NCBI GenBank assembly: GCA_964007475.1
Contig: OZ023273.1
Location: 31,673,287 to 31,737,286 of the forward strand
Direction: 5' to 3'
From: Hybos culiciformis
Lineage: Eukaryota; Arthropoda; Insecta; Diptera; Hybotidae
Length of the DNA: 64,000 bases
The notes beneath the pieces were generated by a model. It saw nothing but the letters and a program-made list of their open reading frames with translations, ran no database searches and was not told the DNA's origin. Each line of letters opens with the position of its first letter. Position 1 is the stretch's first letter. Made by a program: the position numbers and the translations under genes. Shown here piece after piece: positions 52,001 to 64,000 of this stretch.

Positions 52001-55000
52001 ATTTCAGAACAGAAGTAAAGTTTAAGATATTTTATTTTATTATTCAAAAAAAAAAATGTGCCGCTGGCTACAATTGAAAAAGTGTAAGACTATAACGATT
52101 AACGAAATAATAAGCTGGCTTGACGATCTAAAATGGAAATATAATTATTTATTATTTTGGATGAGAATTTTGATATGGAGTCAAAATCACGGTGCAAATC
52201 ACGACATTTTGTTCATATAAATAAAATGAATTATGATTTTTTTTTCCAATTAGAAAATCTTATTTTGCACTTGTTTTAAAACAATTGCATTGGCTTTTGA
52301 ATATCATAAATAGTTAAGTCAACAAATGCACTTGCTAATAATTAGCATTAGCAATATTTTTATGAAGATGCTAAAATCATGATAAAAATAAATATAATAT
52401 AAAATAAAGTATATTATATACAAATATTGTTTAGATCCAAAATTATATATATAAAATATAGAAATATAGGTAAATTTATTTGAATAAATAAAAACGGTGT
52501 TGTTAAAATCTGATATTCAGAATCACAAATATTGTTTGTTCTATAAAAAAAAAGTCGCGATGAAATACAAAATTTTTTTGATCCCTATTTGAAAATTTAA
52601 ACTTTGGAAATTTTATTACTTTTTTAATTACTTAAATATTGGAGGTTCTAAATTCTAACATTAAGTCAAATCGTTCCTAAACAATGATTCACATATAATA
52701 AAAGGCTTAATTCGTGATAGAAAAGAACAACATTTACTTATTTTTGTGTTATTTTTATGTTCGAGTTATTATGTATGTGTAGTTGTGCTTTTAATGTTGA
52801 ATATGTTCTTTGACTGTTTTACATCTCAAAGGAACTCGCCATATAGTATTATTATTCATTTGGAATTTCAATGAAATGATAACAAAAACGCCCATATGGC
52901 ACAATTTAATGTTATTTGTATAAAGGCAAAATAAAAAAAAAAAACATGAATTCCTACTTTACATGCAAAAAGGTACCTAGGTATATATAATATTTAACTT
53001 TTAGCCAGAAGTTTTTTTTTTTTCGTTTTTAATATGAATTATACCCATAAATAAATGTGTGTATCTCTAGAGTAATAAAAATACAATCTTTATAGTAATT
53101 TGAGAGAAATCATAACAAATTATGTCCACAATTTGAACTAAGAAGGATTATCTTAATTTTACTGGCTCTATATTAGTTGATTTTCTTGATTTTTCATAAT
53201 GGAATTTTTTTTGTTATTTTAATCATTCGAGCATTTAATAAATCTATAAGCCAATTCGAGTGAGTTAACATAATTTTATGAATTCATTTTTATATAAATT
53301 GCAATCTAATCAGAAAAAATATAAGAAAATTATAGGAATCAATGAAGCATATTTAAAATGAAAGGGATTTTTATTTATTTATTGCTGTTTTTTTTTTTTT
53401 TATTTTTTTTTATTTTATTTAAACAATTAACCTTCTAATATAATTTTACATTGAAGTAATTCGTTTTTTTTTTGTGCATACTTCTGAGTCGTATTTCTTT
53501 TAGAAGGATGAATCGATAAAGTATTTAAAATTTATTTTTAAATTTTTTCCCAATGTGTATATATTTGTTTTAAGATTAGGTAAATAAAGTCGATAGCTCT
53601 TCTTAACTGAATTCTTCGATTATACAATATTATAGTACAGCTAAGTTTATTTTGCAATTATCTGAAATCGGTTAAAAATTCACAATCTAGATTATTAGAT
53701 TTTACAACTACGAGACTTTAAGTGACGATAATTTTGTTTTTTTAATTTTGTTTTTTTTTTAATTTTAAACAATAAATTTTATTAATTATTTTATCGTTAT
53801 TAAAGCTATAATTATCGTTTATTGACTTTAATTTGAAAATAAAATAATAATTTTTCTCAAAGAAAAAAATAAAGAAAATTATAATAATAATATATTTCCT
53901 TCATATTTTAAAGAAAAACATTTAATAATATAATAAACGATCACTATAGAGTATAGACCTATTAACCCTGAAACCTGTAGCTATTTAATTTTCATTTTTT
54001 TTTCTCAGTAAATATTTATAATTAAACAGAAATTCTGTTTTATATATATTTTATTTTCCTTCCTTATATTTTTCTATTCTACATAATTAAAAAAAAAAAA
54101 GAAAAAAAGAAGTGCTCTATATATAATATTGAATAAATACGCAAATATTTAAATAAAATATTGTCCCACTATTTTTAAGGGTTGAAGTTAAAATATTTTA
54201 CTTTTTATTTATTTAATTTTTTTTTTTTATATGTGTAATGAATATATACACGTTAGATATTAATTTTTATATACGCACTGTATATAAAGATAAATATATT
54301 AATAATGTACTTAATTCCGTTAATGTTTAACGTTTATATATACTTTTTAGAAAATTTATGTAAATAAATATTAGAAAATTCCAATTGATGTATACTTAAT
54401 TAATATTTGAATTCTTTGAGACTTATAGTAATAATATATGCACATATATACAAGGTGTTTATATAAATATAAATGATTATACAAATATTTAGTTTAGCTA
54501 TATAGTTTTATAGGAAATTAATTAAAAAAAAAAAAAGAATTATTGAATTTCAAACCTATGTAAAATGCAATTTGAATTTTTAAATATTAAATATAGGTAT
54601 TATGTTTTCAAATTTTATCTGAGGTAAAATTTGAATTATTGTCAAATTTTTATTGAAATAAAATTGAGAGAAAAAAATTAAAAATATTTTATTTTAACAG
54701 CTGGTTTTATTCTACACATGTTTATATGTGGTGTTCAATAAAAAAAATAAATTTATTTATCTCTATTTAATACGCATTTAAACTAAATTCTTTCATACAA
54801 AGTTTTGATCAAGCAAAGTTCGATCAAGCAAGCTAATTAGAAACTTTATTTATACATTCTGTATAGTTTTCAAAACATTTATTTAAATAAATGAAAAATA
54901 AACTTATGTACACGTATATTTTTGTTTTTTAGTTGATCCTTTAATAAATTAATTACTTAATTTTAAAGAATTTATATTTCTTTAAAAGTGTTTAAATATA

Positions 55001-58000
55001 AATTGAAAATTTTTTTTGTAGATTTTAAGACAAGGCCAGAGTAATATTATTCATACACTCTTATTTTACTACTGTGTAAACTTGGATATTACACTGTGTT
55101 TACATTCGTATCACTGTGTTTTCTAAAGCATAAAATAATAAAGTATATGTACATATTTACTAAAAATTATTAATATTTTTTTTTTCATTTATTTATCAAT
55201 ATAAAAATAAAAAAAATTAATGTTTTCCTTATTTTTTCCCTAAACATATTTGATTGCAACTTATCCGACATTATTTTCGATTTAAACATTGGATAAATAT
55301 TTTGGTTTTTATTTTTTTTTATTTTTTTTTTTTCTACTTTACTTTCATCATCGTATTTTCTTTAAATAAAAACATTAATGTACAAATAAAATTCTTTGTG
55401 TTTATTTGGCAAACTTTTCAAACGAAGAAAAAAAAAAAAGTTAATAATATTAAAATTATATAGACTCAAGTTAATTCTTTATTTTCATAGAAAATATTAG
55501 TAAAAGTAATAAAAGACTAGACTAAATAAATTTAAATAAAAATATTATATTAAAAAAATAATAATAATATTGTTAATAAGAAAATTTACTTTTCAATGTT
55601 TAGTAGTGTTATGTTAAATAATATAATATAGTTATTATTATAAATGATTTTGTTCTAACTTATAAATATTTGTTGTTAAATATAAGGCTTGCGTTATAAT
55701 ATTTGAAGTAATATAAGGTTAATATTTATTAAAACTAATATTAATATAAATATTTCTTTTAAAATTTATTTGTATATATTTATATATATATAGTTGCTAT
55801 TTAGTCTATTTAGTGTTTTACTTTCAATTTCTTAAATTATTTTTGTAGGAAGTTAAAATTGATTAAGTTTTGTCATGTTTTTCTGCTTAAGATGCATTAA
55901 ATCTCTATAATATGTATATATATTATTAATTTTATTAATTCTAGTAGTTATCTATTTTATTTTTATTAACGAAATTTTGAAAGATGTGATGTGGCAGAAG
56001 GCTATTATCATCAAAGAAAATATAATATCTAATAGGATTATTACATTTTGACAAATTCATTATAACGATAAATTAACAAACACTATTTATTCAATATTCT
56101 GTTCGTCGTTATTAAAAATTTCAATATATGCACATATGTATTTAAAATTTTTGTATATTGAACTCTATAGAGAAATTTATTAAAATATTGTCTCGGTACA
56201 ATAATAATAATTTTATTATTTTTTGTTATTTTCCTTGAAATCGATTGAAAAAGCGAATAATAATATTTTTGTTTGATTAGTTGTTAAGAACAATGTTGTC
56301 ATAATAAAGGATAAGGAAGTTTTGAAATTTAAAGTTATAAATAATAATTTGTTTTTAAACTTAATATTCACTATTATGATGTTTGTTCTTGATGACTGTT
56401 TTTTCTTTTTTTTTTGTAATATCTTTTATATTCCTTGAAAAATACAGAATTTTAATAAAATTTGTTCGTAATTCATATAATAATATATCAAAATTTTCGA
56501 TTTATCAATTCAATAATTAATTCAAGGTATAAAGATGAAGATTTAGAATTAAAATTTATAGAGCAAAAATATATTGAAATTATAATTTATAATAATTAAA
56601 CTATCTCAGATATCGTTGAATTCAGGACTTGAAATAGTTACAATAAAAAAATAAAAGAATTTAGTAGTTTAGTTGCTCAAGATGAAAAAAATTTATTCGT
56701 TGTTTCGATTTCGAGTTTTAGGTTTGTTACGTTACTTTTTCTCGAATATTTTAATTAAACTACAATAAAATTTTATTTTAAAAAATCTTTAGTTAACTAT
56801 AACTGATTAGAGAAAAAAGTTAGCTATAATTATATTTGATTAAAGTGAAAAGCAGTTAAAATCAAAAATAATTAGTTACTGTCAATTACTTCGAATTGGT
56901 TGACTATCAAATTCAATTCATGTGAATCGTAACTTTTTGTTATTTTTTTATGCTTCAAATTAATTGGAAATATAAATGAATAACACCTGTACACATTAAA
57001 TATAAATAAAGTATAAAATATGAATTTTCTCGATATTTATATAATTTTAGATTCTCTTTTAAAATTTTCATATTTTTCAATTTTTAATTAAATTGCTTTT
57101 TTTTCAAACAAAGTATGGACTTGTAAAGTTTATCAAAAAGCTCATAATATTTAGGAATATTATACGAATATTTGAAATTTTTATTTTTTTTTTTATTAAT
57201 AATAATAAATGAAAATTTTTGAACTATTTAGTTAAAGCAAACATAATGATGACAGAATATGCTAGAGTTAATTTTGTTAAACAATTTCATGGCACATGAA
57301 TAAATCGCACATTTATGCAAAATGCAAATATTTGCTAATAGTATTTTCCTCGGAACGGAAAGAAAAAAAAATATATAAATAAAAAATGGAATACCGTAGG
57401 TATATCTAAAATTACAATGTTGTACTTTTTTTTTATGTATAAAAATATATATATATATATACATATATTAATATAATAATTTTTCCGTGTATTTATTAAT
57501 TTTAATTTTTAGGTTATATTTATTTTCATTATTAAATATTTTATACCTGAATTTATATGTAAATCATAAATAACGTGATAATAATTTCACGTGTCAAAAA
57601 AAAAAGACTAAAAAAGTGACAAAGTCTCTGCGTAGTTATAAATTTTGCTGCATTAAAGTGTTTGCACGCATTTTCTATTCTTAATTAGTAAAACTACAAA
57701 AAAAAACAACCTGCTTATTGCAGGAAAACAGTGTTGAATGAAAGAAACGTCAGTGAAGCCTTTAAGCTGCGTACAAAGTATAAGCATAATTATTATTTCA
57801 TTAATTTCACGAAGCCAATGTTACACAGATCTTCAAATGTCTGGTTCAATTTCATGACGATATCTAATGTCACAAAAGTATATCATTTGGAATTGCAGAC
57901 AGAGCCGCACTAGCTTAGTATTTAATATAATTTAATCAATTTATGTGAATTATGAATGGGATCATATTATTGGTATATGTATAATGGTAATAGAAAAAAG

Positions 58001-60327
58001 GACAATTTCCCATAAAAAGTATACGACTATTTTTACGTCTTCAATCAACAAAAATCTATTATTATCTAGGTACCAACCTTGGAAAAAAATATTTAAATTG
58101 TTTACTTTATTTCAATAAAGAAAATTTAAAAATTTTGTTTTGAAAAAAAAGAACATTATGTTGTACATATACATAAATAAAGTATTTTTTTTTTCATGCG
58201 ATTGCTTTGAAAAAGATACTTTAACAAAAATTAAAAATTGAATTGTGCCGGCTAACTATTTTCATAGGATTATCTTTATCAATAAAATAGAATTCATTTC
58301 TTTATTGTATAGGTATATACTATTTAGGTAAAAAATATTGAATGATGAATTTTAATTTCCGGATATAAATCTCTATTGTAATTTAAGTACCGAAGAAAAA
58401 TATTATGGTTTTGTAACAGGGGATGATAACTGATCAATTCTTACAATATTAAAATGTTTTTGTTAAACCTAAATAACCAACCATATAACAATTAAGTGAA
58501 ACAATATTTTCAACCATAAATATACAGTTTGTTTTATCTTCAGAAATGGGTATGTGACTTCTAAAAAAGGTATTAAAAAACATCTTTGGGAGAAACATAA
58601 TATTATTTTTACATATCGAAAATATTCTCTCAACGATTAAAATTTTTTCTTTGCTATTAACGAAAAATTTAATTTCTAACTTCTCAAAATTGTCTTGCCT
58701 ATTCAAATAAATTATCACATATTTTCCTCATTTAGTTTAATTTATATTTTTGTCAAATACCTCCGTTTTGGAAATAACAGATAAATTAATTTTATTTTCA
58801 GCATAAAAATTATAATAAACTATAATGGAAAAAAAAATTACTAGTTAAAAATTTTATTTTTCACAACTTTCCTTGAAAATATTTTAAAGACATAAAGGGG
58901 AAAAAAAAGATTGACCAACCTTAAAATTTTCAGATTATTTCAGGCTTACTATTTATACTTCATGTTACAAAAAGTAAACATATAACTTAATTGTATTTAC
59001 AAACCTCATTTATATGAGCATTATACTTTTATATTTTTCTTTGAATTTCATTTTTAAGTTAAATCTCATGTCTGGCTCCAAAAATATGTTAATTTTGTTA
59101 AATTTAAATTTATAGAATGGAAAGTGTTAATTACAATAATTTGAGACATTCAAAACTAAAAAAAAAAATATATTATCTATTGTTAATCAAAAATATGCCA
59201 AATCGTATACCTGGGTTGGTTAACAATTTTTTTGTAATGTATATGCATATAGCTTGTTTTTATACAGAAAGATTTTTCTCGACGCGTTTCCAAAAATTTG
59301 TAGTTTTTATTATTTTGACTTAACGATTTACAAATTAAATGTCGACTATAAGAAGCTTAATTTGAAAATAAGATTACAACACTATAAAATACAAAGAATT
59401 TCGTGGCAAGTTACTTATTAACCGATTGGGTTGCCGTTCTATATAATTTATAGTTAACAGAATACTAGCTCTATAGTTTCCGTTTCAGTTCGACATTCAA
59501 ACAAATGATTTTTAAATCTAGAACAAACAACAACAAAAAAAGTATTAGGTTTTATTCAAAAGTTTTTATACTCAGCGAGGATTTTATATTTTTGTAATTA
59601 AAATTGCCAATTAAAACTATTTAAATGTTCTATTATTTATTTTAACTTTTTAAGACAAACGATATTTCACAGAAGCCTTTTTACATCGGGGGTCTGTAGC
59701 TACAGTTTTATTAGCGTATTGGATAGAATATTGTTAGATATTTGGAATCAATAAGTAGATATTAGGAATCAATAAGCCTAGTTGTTTTACTTAATTTTCT
59801 AAGAATATTGAAGCTTCCACCAACCATATGTATTTGGTTTGAATATAGCATAAAGAAATGCTAAGATACAAAAAGTTAAAATTAAAAGAATTATAACAAA
59901 TTATGGAAAGTTGTGCTAAAATAATTTAAATACTCCAAATGAATAATATGCATAAATTTGACATTAAATTTAAATAATTATTTTTTTTCTATTTTTGTCA
60001 CAAAAATTCTTTATTTATTTTTTTTTTTTTTTTATAAAATATTTATTTTTGTATTATTATTTCGCGATTTGTATTCCTGGAACAAACAAATCAATTTCGA
60101 AAGTAAAAGAATAAACACAAAAAAATGTACATTTTTTTTACCATTACAACTTTATTTTTTCTAAGGTTTGATTATTATTATTTCGTTTTTTTTTTTTTTT
60201 TTTTTCAGTCACTTCAAGGTCAAGGACTCATAATTCGGAATGTCAACAATGAAAATAAAAATAAAAAAACATTACGAAAATTTTTCATCATTATTTTCAT
60301 CCAAGAATGCAAAAAAAAAAAAATAAC
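46022..60327. other. Gene desert, AT-rich, no gene seen
   Basis: Over 14 kb of mainly A/T-run DNA with microsatellites: AAAT units near 48471-48489, and AT at 57445-57461. The 60-codon frame at 57731-57913 and the 89-codon minus frame at 58449-58718 have mixed composition but no recognisable motif. No RNA gene or paired transposon ends were identified. Confidence 0.55.
57445..57461. repeat. (AT)n microsatellite
   Basis: An uninterrupted AT dinucleotide tract, one of several in the desert. Confidence 0.8.
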
Positions 60328-60421
60328 ATAAATAAATAAATAAATAAATAAATGAAAAGAAAACGTAAATGAATGAACAAATAAATAAATAAAATGAATA
60401 AATAAATAAATTAAATAAAAT
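60328..60421. repeat. AAAT/AATG tetranucleotide array
   Basis: Two blocks of AAAT units interrupted by GAATGAAC-type variants span about 94 bp. The minus-strand frame across it is an artefact of the repeat. Confidence 0.85.
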
Positions 60422-60853
60422 TTAAACACACATTGAGCACCACCATTTCAAGTAAAAAATGCTGATTTTTCAGTCTGCAAAGTATTATCCTGGGTTTGTT
60501 TTCTTAAAAAATAAAAAAACAAAAACAAAGCAAATTCAAACATAAAAACAAAATTTTTTTTTTTTAAATCAAAATAAAGTCCTTTTTGCTTAAAAAAAAA
60601 AAAAAAATATGTGTGTACCAAAACCATCGTGATTTTTACCAAATTTTTACCCATTCTTCGCACTTATCATAAAAAATTTATCTTAATTAAAATAATAATG
60701 AATGACCAATTTTCTGATATCCAAAATATTAAACGTTAGGACTCAACAAGGAGACAATGTTATTCAAAATTATGATGGAATGCTGGAATAGCGTTGCCAA
60801 TTAATTGAGAGTACGAAATTTGACATCGACGATTAGTAGCACAATAGTGAGAT
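60422..60853. other. Non-coding AT-rich DNA
   Basis: No gene seen; the frames are low complexity. Confidence 0.5.
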
Positions 60854-60980
60854 GGAACATCAAAGAAATTATAAATCAAGAATGGCCTTTGAATTTTTCG
60901 TCCCTTTCTTTTTTCATATATATTTATTTAAAGAAAGAGAAAAAGCTAGGGGGTCAAGTTTTTGTTTGCAATGATGTTCC
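60854..60980. mobile_element. Small inverted-end element, copy A (127 bp)
   Basis: It opens GGAACATCA and closes TGATGTTCC, exact reverse complements. The segments AAGAAATTATAAATCAAGAA and GTTTTTGTTTGCAATGATG recur in reverse orientation in copy B at 61789-61865. There is no clear target duplication and no gene. Confidence 0.6.
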
Positions 60981-61788
60981 AATAAAAAAATAAACATCAA
61001 ATTTTCTAGTAAAAATGAATACAATAGTTTAACATTTGTGAAAATCATAATTTTTTTCCTTGAAGTGAATAATAAATATTCATAATTGCAATTTTATTTT
61101 CATTAATCATAGAGTATGTTTTTACTTAATTTATTAATGAAAATAAACTATAAATATAAACAATACAAGATGTTTTTTATAAAGTAAAAAACCCGTCCTT
61201 TTTTTAATTCTTACCAAATATAAATATTTTTTTTCTTTATTATAGCTATCAAATCACTAGTAGGTGGGATATCTTTTATACTTAAATAAAACAAAAAATT
61301 TGAGTGAAGATTTTATTTTAAATAGAAGTATTGAATTTAATAGTAAGAAGTTCTATGTAGGATCTTAATTTTGAGAATCATATTACCGATGAGAAATTCA
61401 GAAAACAAAGATTGTAAGCAATTTTTTTGTGAAAATGGAAGAAATTGTTTTAATCAAATATGCGTAAAAAAATTTATAAAAATTAAACTTACCTAAAACT
61501 TTACTTTTTAATATTTAATTGTTTTAATTTTGTACATATTGTGCATTAGGTATCTTAATTTTTTGAATGTTTAGCTTTTTCGAGAATTATTTTAAATTCC
61601 TACCAAGTTTTATAGAATTATTAATTCATTTCAAAATATTATTTTGATGAGTTTAAATAAATTGAAATTAAAAAAAAAAATAAAAACTATTACGGCATAA
61701 TAAAAAAGTAATAATAAAATTCCTTTTTCATTTGGTTCACATTTTCTTTAGTTGGTTTACATTTTTTATGCCATCCGAGATTAAACTG
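60981..61788. other. AT-rich spacer between two inverted copies
   Basis: No gene seen. Because copies A and B face inward, this could also be the interior of one larger element with long terminal inverted repeats. Confidence 0.45.
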
Positions 61789-61865
61789 GGAACATCATTG
61801 CAAACAAAAACTGGGGTCATTTTTTTTTATAAGGCCATTCTTGACTTATAATTTCTTTGTGGGAC
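61789..61865. mobile_element. Small inverted-end element, copy B (about 77 bp)
   Basis: It opens GGAACATCATTGCAAACAAA and contains GGCCATTCTTGACTTATAA followed by TTTCTTTGTGGGAC, in the orientation opposite to copy A. It lacks part of the interior of copy A. Confidence 0.6.
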
Positions 61866-63641
61866 ATAGGTATATTTTTAGAGTCATTTCTATAATGACA
61901 GATTGATGAGTTATAATTATAAATTAAAGTAAAAATATAGTGACGAAAATCAATTCAAAAGTAATGTAAAAAATCGTAGTGTAAAATGAATGTAGTTCAA
62001 TCAATTAGGAAATGATTTTTGAATTTACTTCATCAATTTTAATTTTATTAATTTTCTAATCAATTTTCAAAAGATTATTGTTTCTCTGTATTAATTATTC
62101 AGTATATAAGGGGTTATGTTTAATACTATCAACTACTCATTTTAATGTAATATTCGGAAAATTTTTAATATTTTATAATTAATTTTTTTTTGTAGTTTTT
62201 ATGAAACTAAAAATCTAAATGATTGAAATTTGCTAAAGTGCATTTGGATTTATTTGATTATATATTTTCACCATAATAAAAAATTTTGATTATAAACTCA
62301 ATATCTTTTTTTTTTTTTTGTTATTCTTGTGGGATTAAAGTGATTTAACTTTAAAAACTTGGCATGAAAGACCATTTTAAAAACATAAAAACGAAATAAA
62401 TATTTAACAAAAATCACGTACATATTCCGTTTATTTTTTTATTTTCTTGATAATTTTGGCACAAGCTATGTACATACCAGTATATATACAGTTAGATAAA
62501 AATGCATTTAAATAAATATTTATTATTTGAATCACATTCGAACTTAAAAAAGTCCTAGTTTTGTGTTGTGTGTTTTTTTTTTAAATTCAAAGACAATGAA
62601 TGATATACTCCGAATTTAATAATTTATCTATCTAGCAAATTCAAATCAAATTATTTAAAAGAAAATGTAATTGTAGATTTTTACAATCTGTAATGGATCT
62701 TAGCTTAGAAAAGTCATATAAGAACAATTAGAGTCCTTGAGGAATTTTTTTATTAAAAATTTCTTAACTAATAACTTAATAATTTTTAGAATTTAGTATA
62801 AGTATAAACCATTCCAAGAAATCTGTAATTATAGTTAATATAAGCAACGGTGCGCCACTCTTTCGCAGTTCTTATTTTGAGCAGAAAATTTTAGAAATCT
62901 TCTTCGATCAAATCGAACCATGAAAATGTGGCTTTAAATAAAAATTGCTAAAATTTCCTGCAATTTTGGTTAAAATAAAAAGGTTAGAATTTTAAAATCT
63001 ATTTTCTTAACAACTTTTATTGTATTCCGTATAAATCTCTTTTATTGATTTTCTTATTTTTCATTTTCTTTTTAAATTTATGTAACTAAAAGAAAATTGA
63101 AAACAGAAAATTTAAAAATATTCTCTGGAAATATAGACATTTATTTTTTTTCTATATATTTCAAAGTTTATTTAAAAATCATCCATGCTTTTATGCAAAG
63201 AAAAGAGAATCTGGAGTGAATGTTTTTAAAATGACTGAGTGAGTATAACAAAAATAAATAAAATTGTTAAAATAATTTCTCCAAATATTTGAAAAAGGAT
63301 ATTTGGCGGAAATACAAACACGACATTTGCCACCATTTTTGCCATCATGATTGTATATTTGTTGAAACAAAAAAAAAAAGAACGAAGAAAAAAAAGTAAC
63401 CACCAAACGGGGCATTATTTAGGAAGTCTTTATATTTATAGAATCTTATTATTTATTTATTTTTTTTATTCATTCATTCATTAATAAAAAAAAATTTTAA
63501 TTTTTATTCAAACAAATTTTCGTCCTATATTATAGACAGTTCTAAATGTTAAAAATAAATATTTATTTCAAAATTAACATATAGATTTTTTTATTGTAAG
63601 CTATTATAAATTGTGCAAGGTATAAGAGAAGTTAATTATAC
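61866..63641. other. Non-coding AT-rich DNA, no gene seen
   Basis: A/T-run DNA; the 74-codon minus frame at 63191-63415 has no recognisable domain. Confidence 0.55.
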
Positions 63642-63645
63642 AAGT

Positions 63646-63898
63646 CGTCTATCTAGTTCTTAAGTGCCGTATACGCATTTTGGCACTTTTGGAGTTAGGG
63701 ATTTCTTCATACTAACTCGAAGGCGATCTTTCGAACGTCCTTCTCGAAATTTCAATAGCTCCTTCCGTTCTCGAGATATTTTTCTCCTATTTGACGTATA
63801 TGCTAAATTGGAACCAATTGTTTGAGTCTTACAACTTCAAACTCAATTTGCCAAAAATACGAAAAATGCGTATACGGCACTTAAGAACTAGATAGACG
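63646..63898. mobile_element. Inverted-repeat miniature transposon (253 bp)
   Basis: The left end CGTCTATCTAGTTCTTAAG and onward to about 63683 is repeated as its reverse complement at the right end (about 63860-63898), so the repeats span nearly 40 bp with high identity. They include GTGCCGTATACGCATTTT. AAGT flanks both ends (63642-63645 and 63899-63902), a candidate 4-bp duplication. The interior is less AT-rich than the host DNA and has no transposase. Confidence 0.82.
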
Positions 63899-64000
63899 AA
63901 GTCTCTTGTTAAATTTACAGATATAACTTTTTTTTTTCTTAAACTTCAAACAGATTAAAAACTTTACAAATCCTTTAAAAATTATTTTCATAGGTTTTAA

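Noticed and set aside
57731..57913. 60-codon plus frame with mixed amino-acid composition
   Set aside because: No recognisable motif, no splice signals tying it to a gene, and no repeat match; not enough to call a gene.

Overview
The window is very AT-rich (by eye about four-fifths A+T) eukaryotic nuclear DNA. It most likely comes from an insect or another arthropod; the order cannot be fixed from the sequence. Reasons: two genes with short GT-AG introns whose products match animal families, many miniature DNA transposons with 8-bp target duplications, LINE remnants, long A/T runs, and frequent TAGGTACCTA-type motifs of the kind seen in insect intergenic DNA.

Layout. 1-5237: non-coding DNA with three miniature transposon insertions and a small tandem repeat. 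5238-6244 (+): a complete two-exon gene for a lambda-crystallin / L-gulonate 3-dehydrogenase-like enzyme. 6917-11140 (-): seven coding exons of the mitochondrial translation initiation factor IF-2 (MTIF2), complete at the C-terminus but lacking the 5' exon with the start codon. The two genes converge, with 672 bp between their stop codons. The largest MTIF2 intron carries a decayed hAT transposon with a perfect 8-bp target duplication and a transposase C-terminal remnant. 11622-12010: a nearly perfect foldback element beside the 5' side of MTIF2. 12930-12990 (+): a speculative first coding exon with a strong splice donor.

From about 13 kb to the end (51 kb) I find no convincing protein-coding exon. 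The short open frames there are mostly lysine, phenylalanine and isoleucine-rich translations of A/T runs. Recognisable content is repeats: a LINE 3' end (13.7 kb), a decayed reverse transcriptase (40.2-40.5 kb), three copies of one repeat family (18.8, 26.8 and 43.5-44.1 kb), a GACTCC-rich hAT-type element (42.4-42.9 kb), a 581-bp inverted-repeat element (45.4 kb), a short perfect palindrome (38.2 kb), a pair of small inverted copies (60.9 and 61.8 kb), and a 253-bp element (63.6 kb). The desert could be a giant intron, a long untranslated region or intergenic DNA.

The two genes do unrelated housekeeping work: cytosolic sugar-acid oxidation and mitochondrial protein synthesis. I see no sign of a novel multi-gene system. 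The most notable material is the set of transposable elements and the new-looking repeat family.
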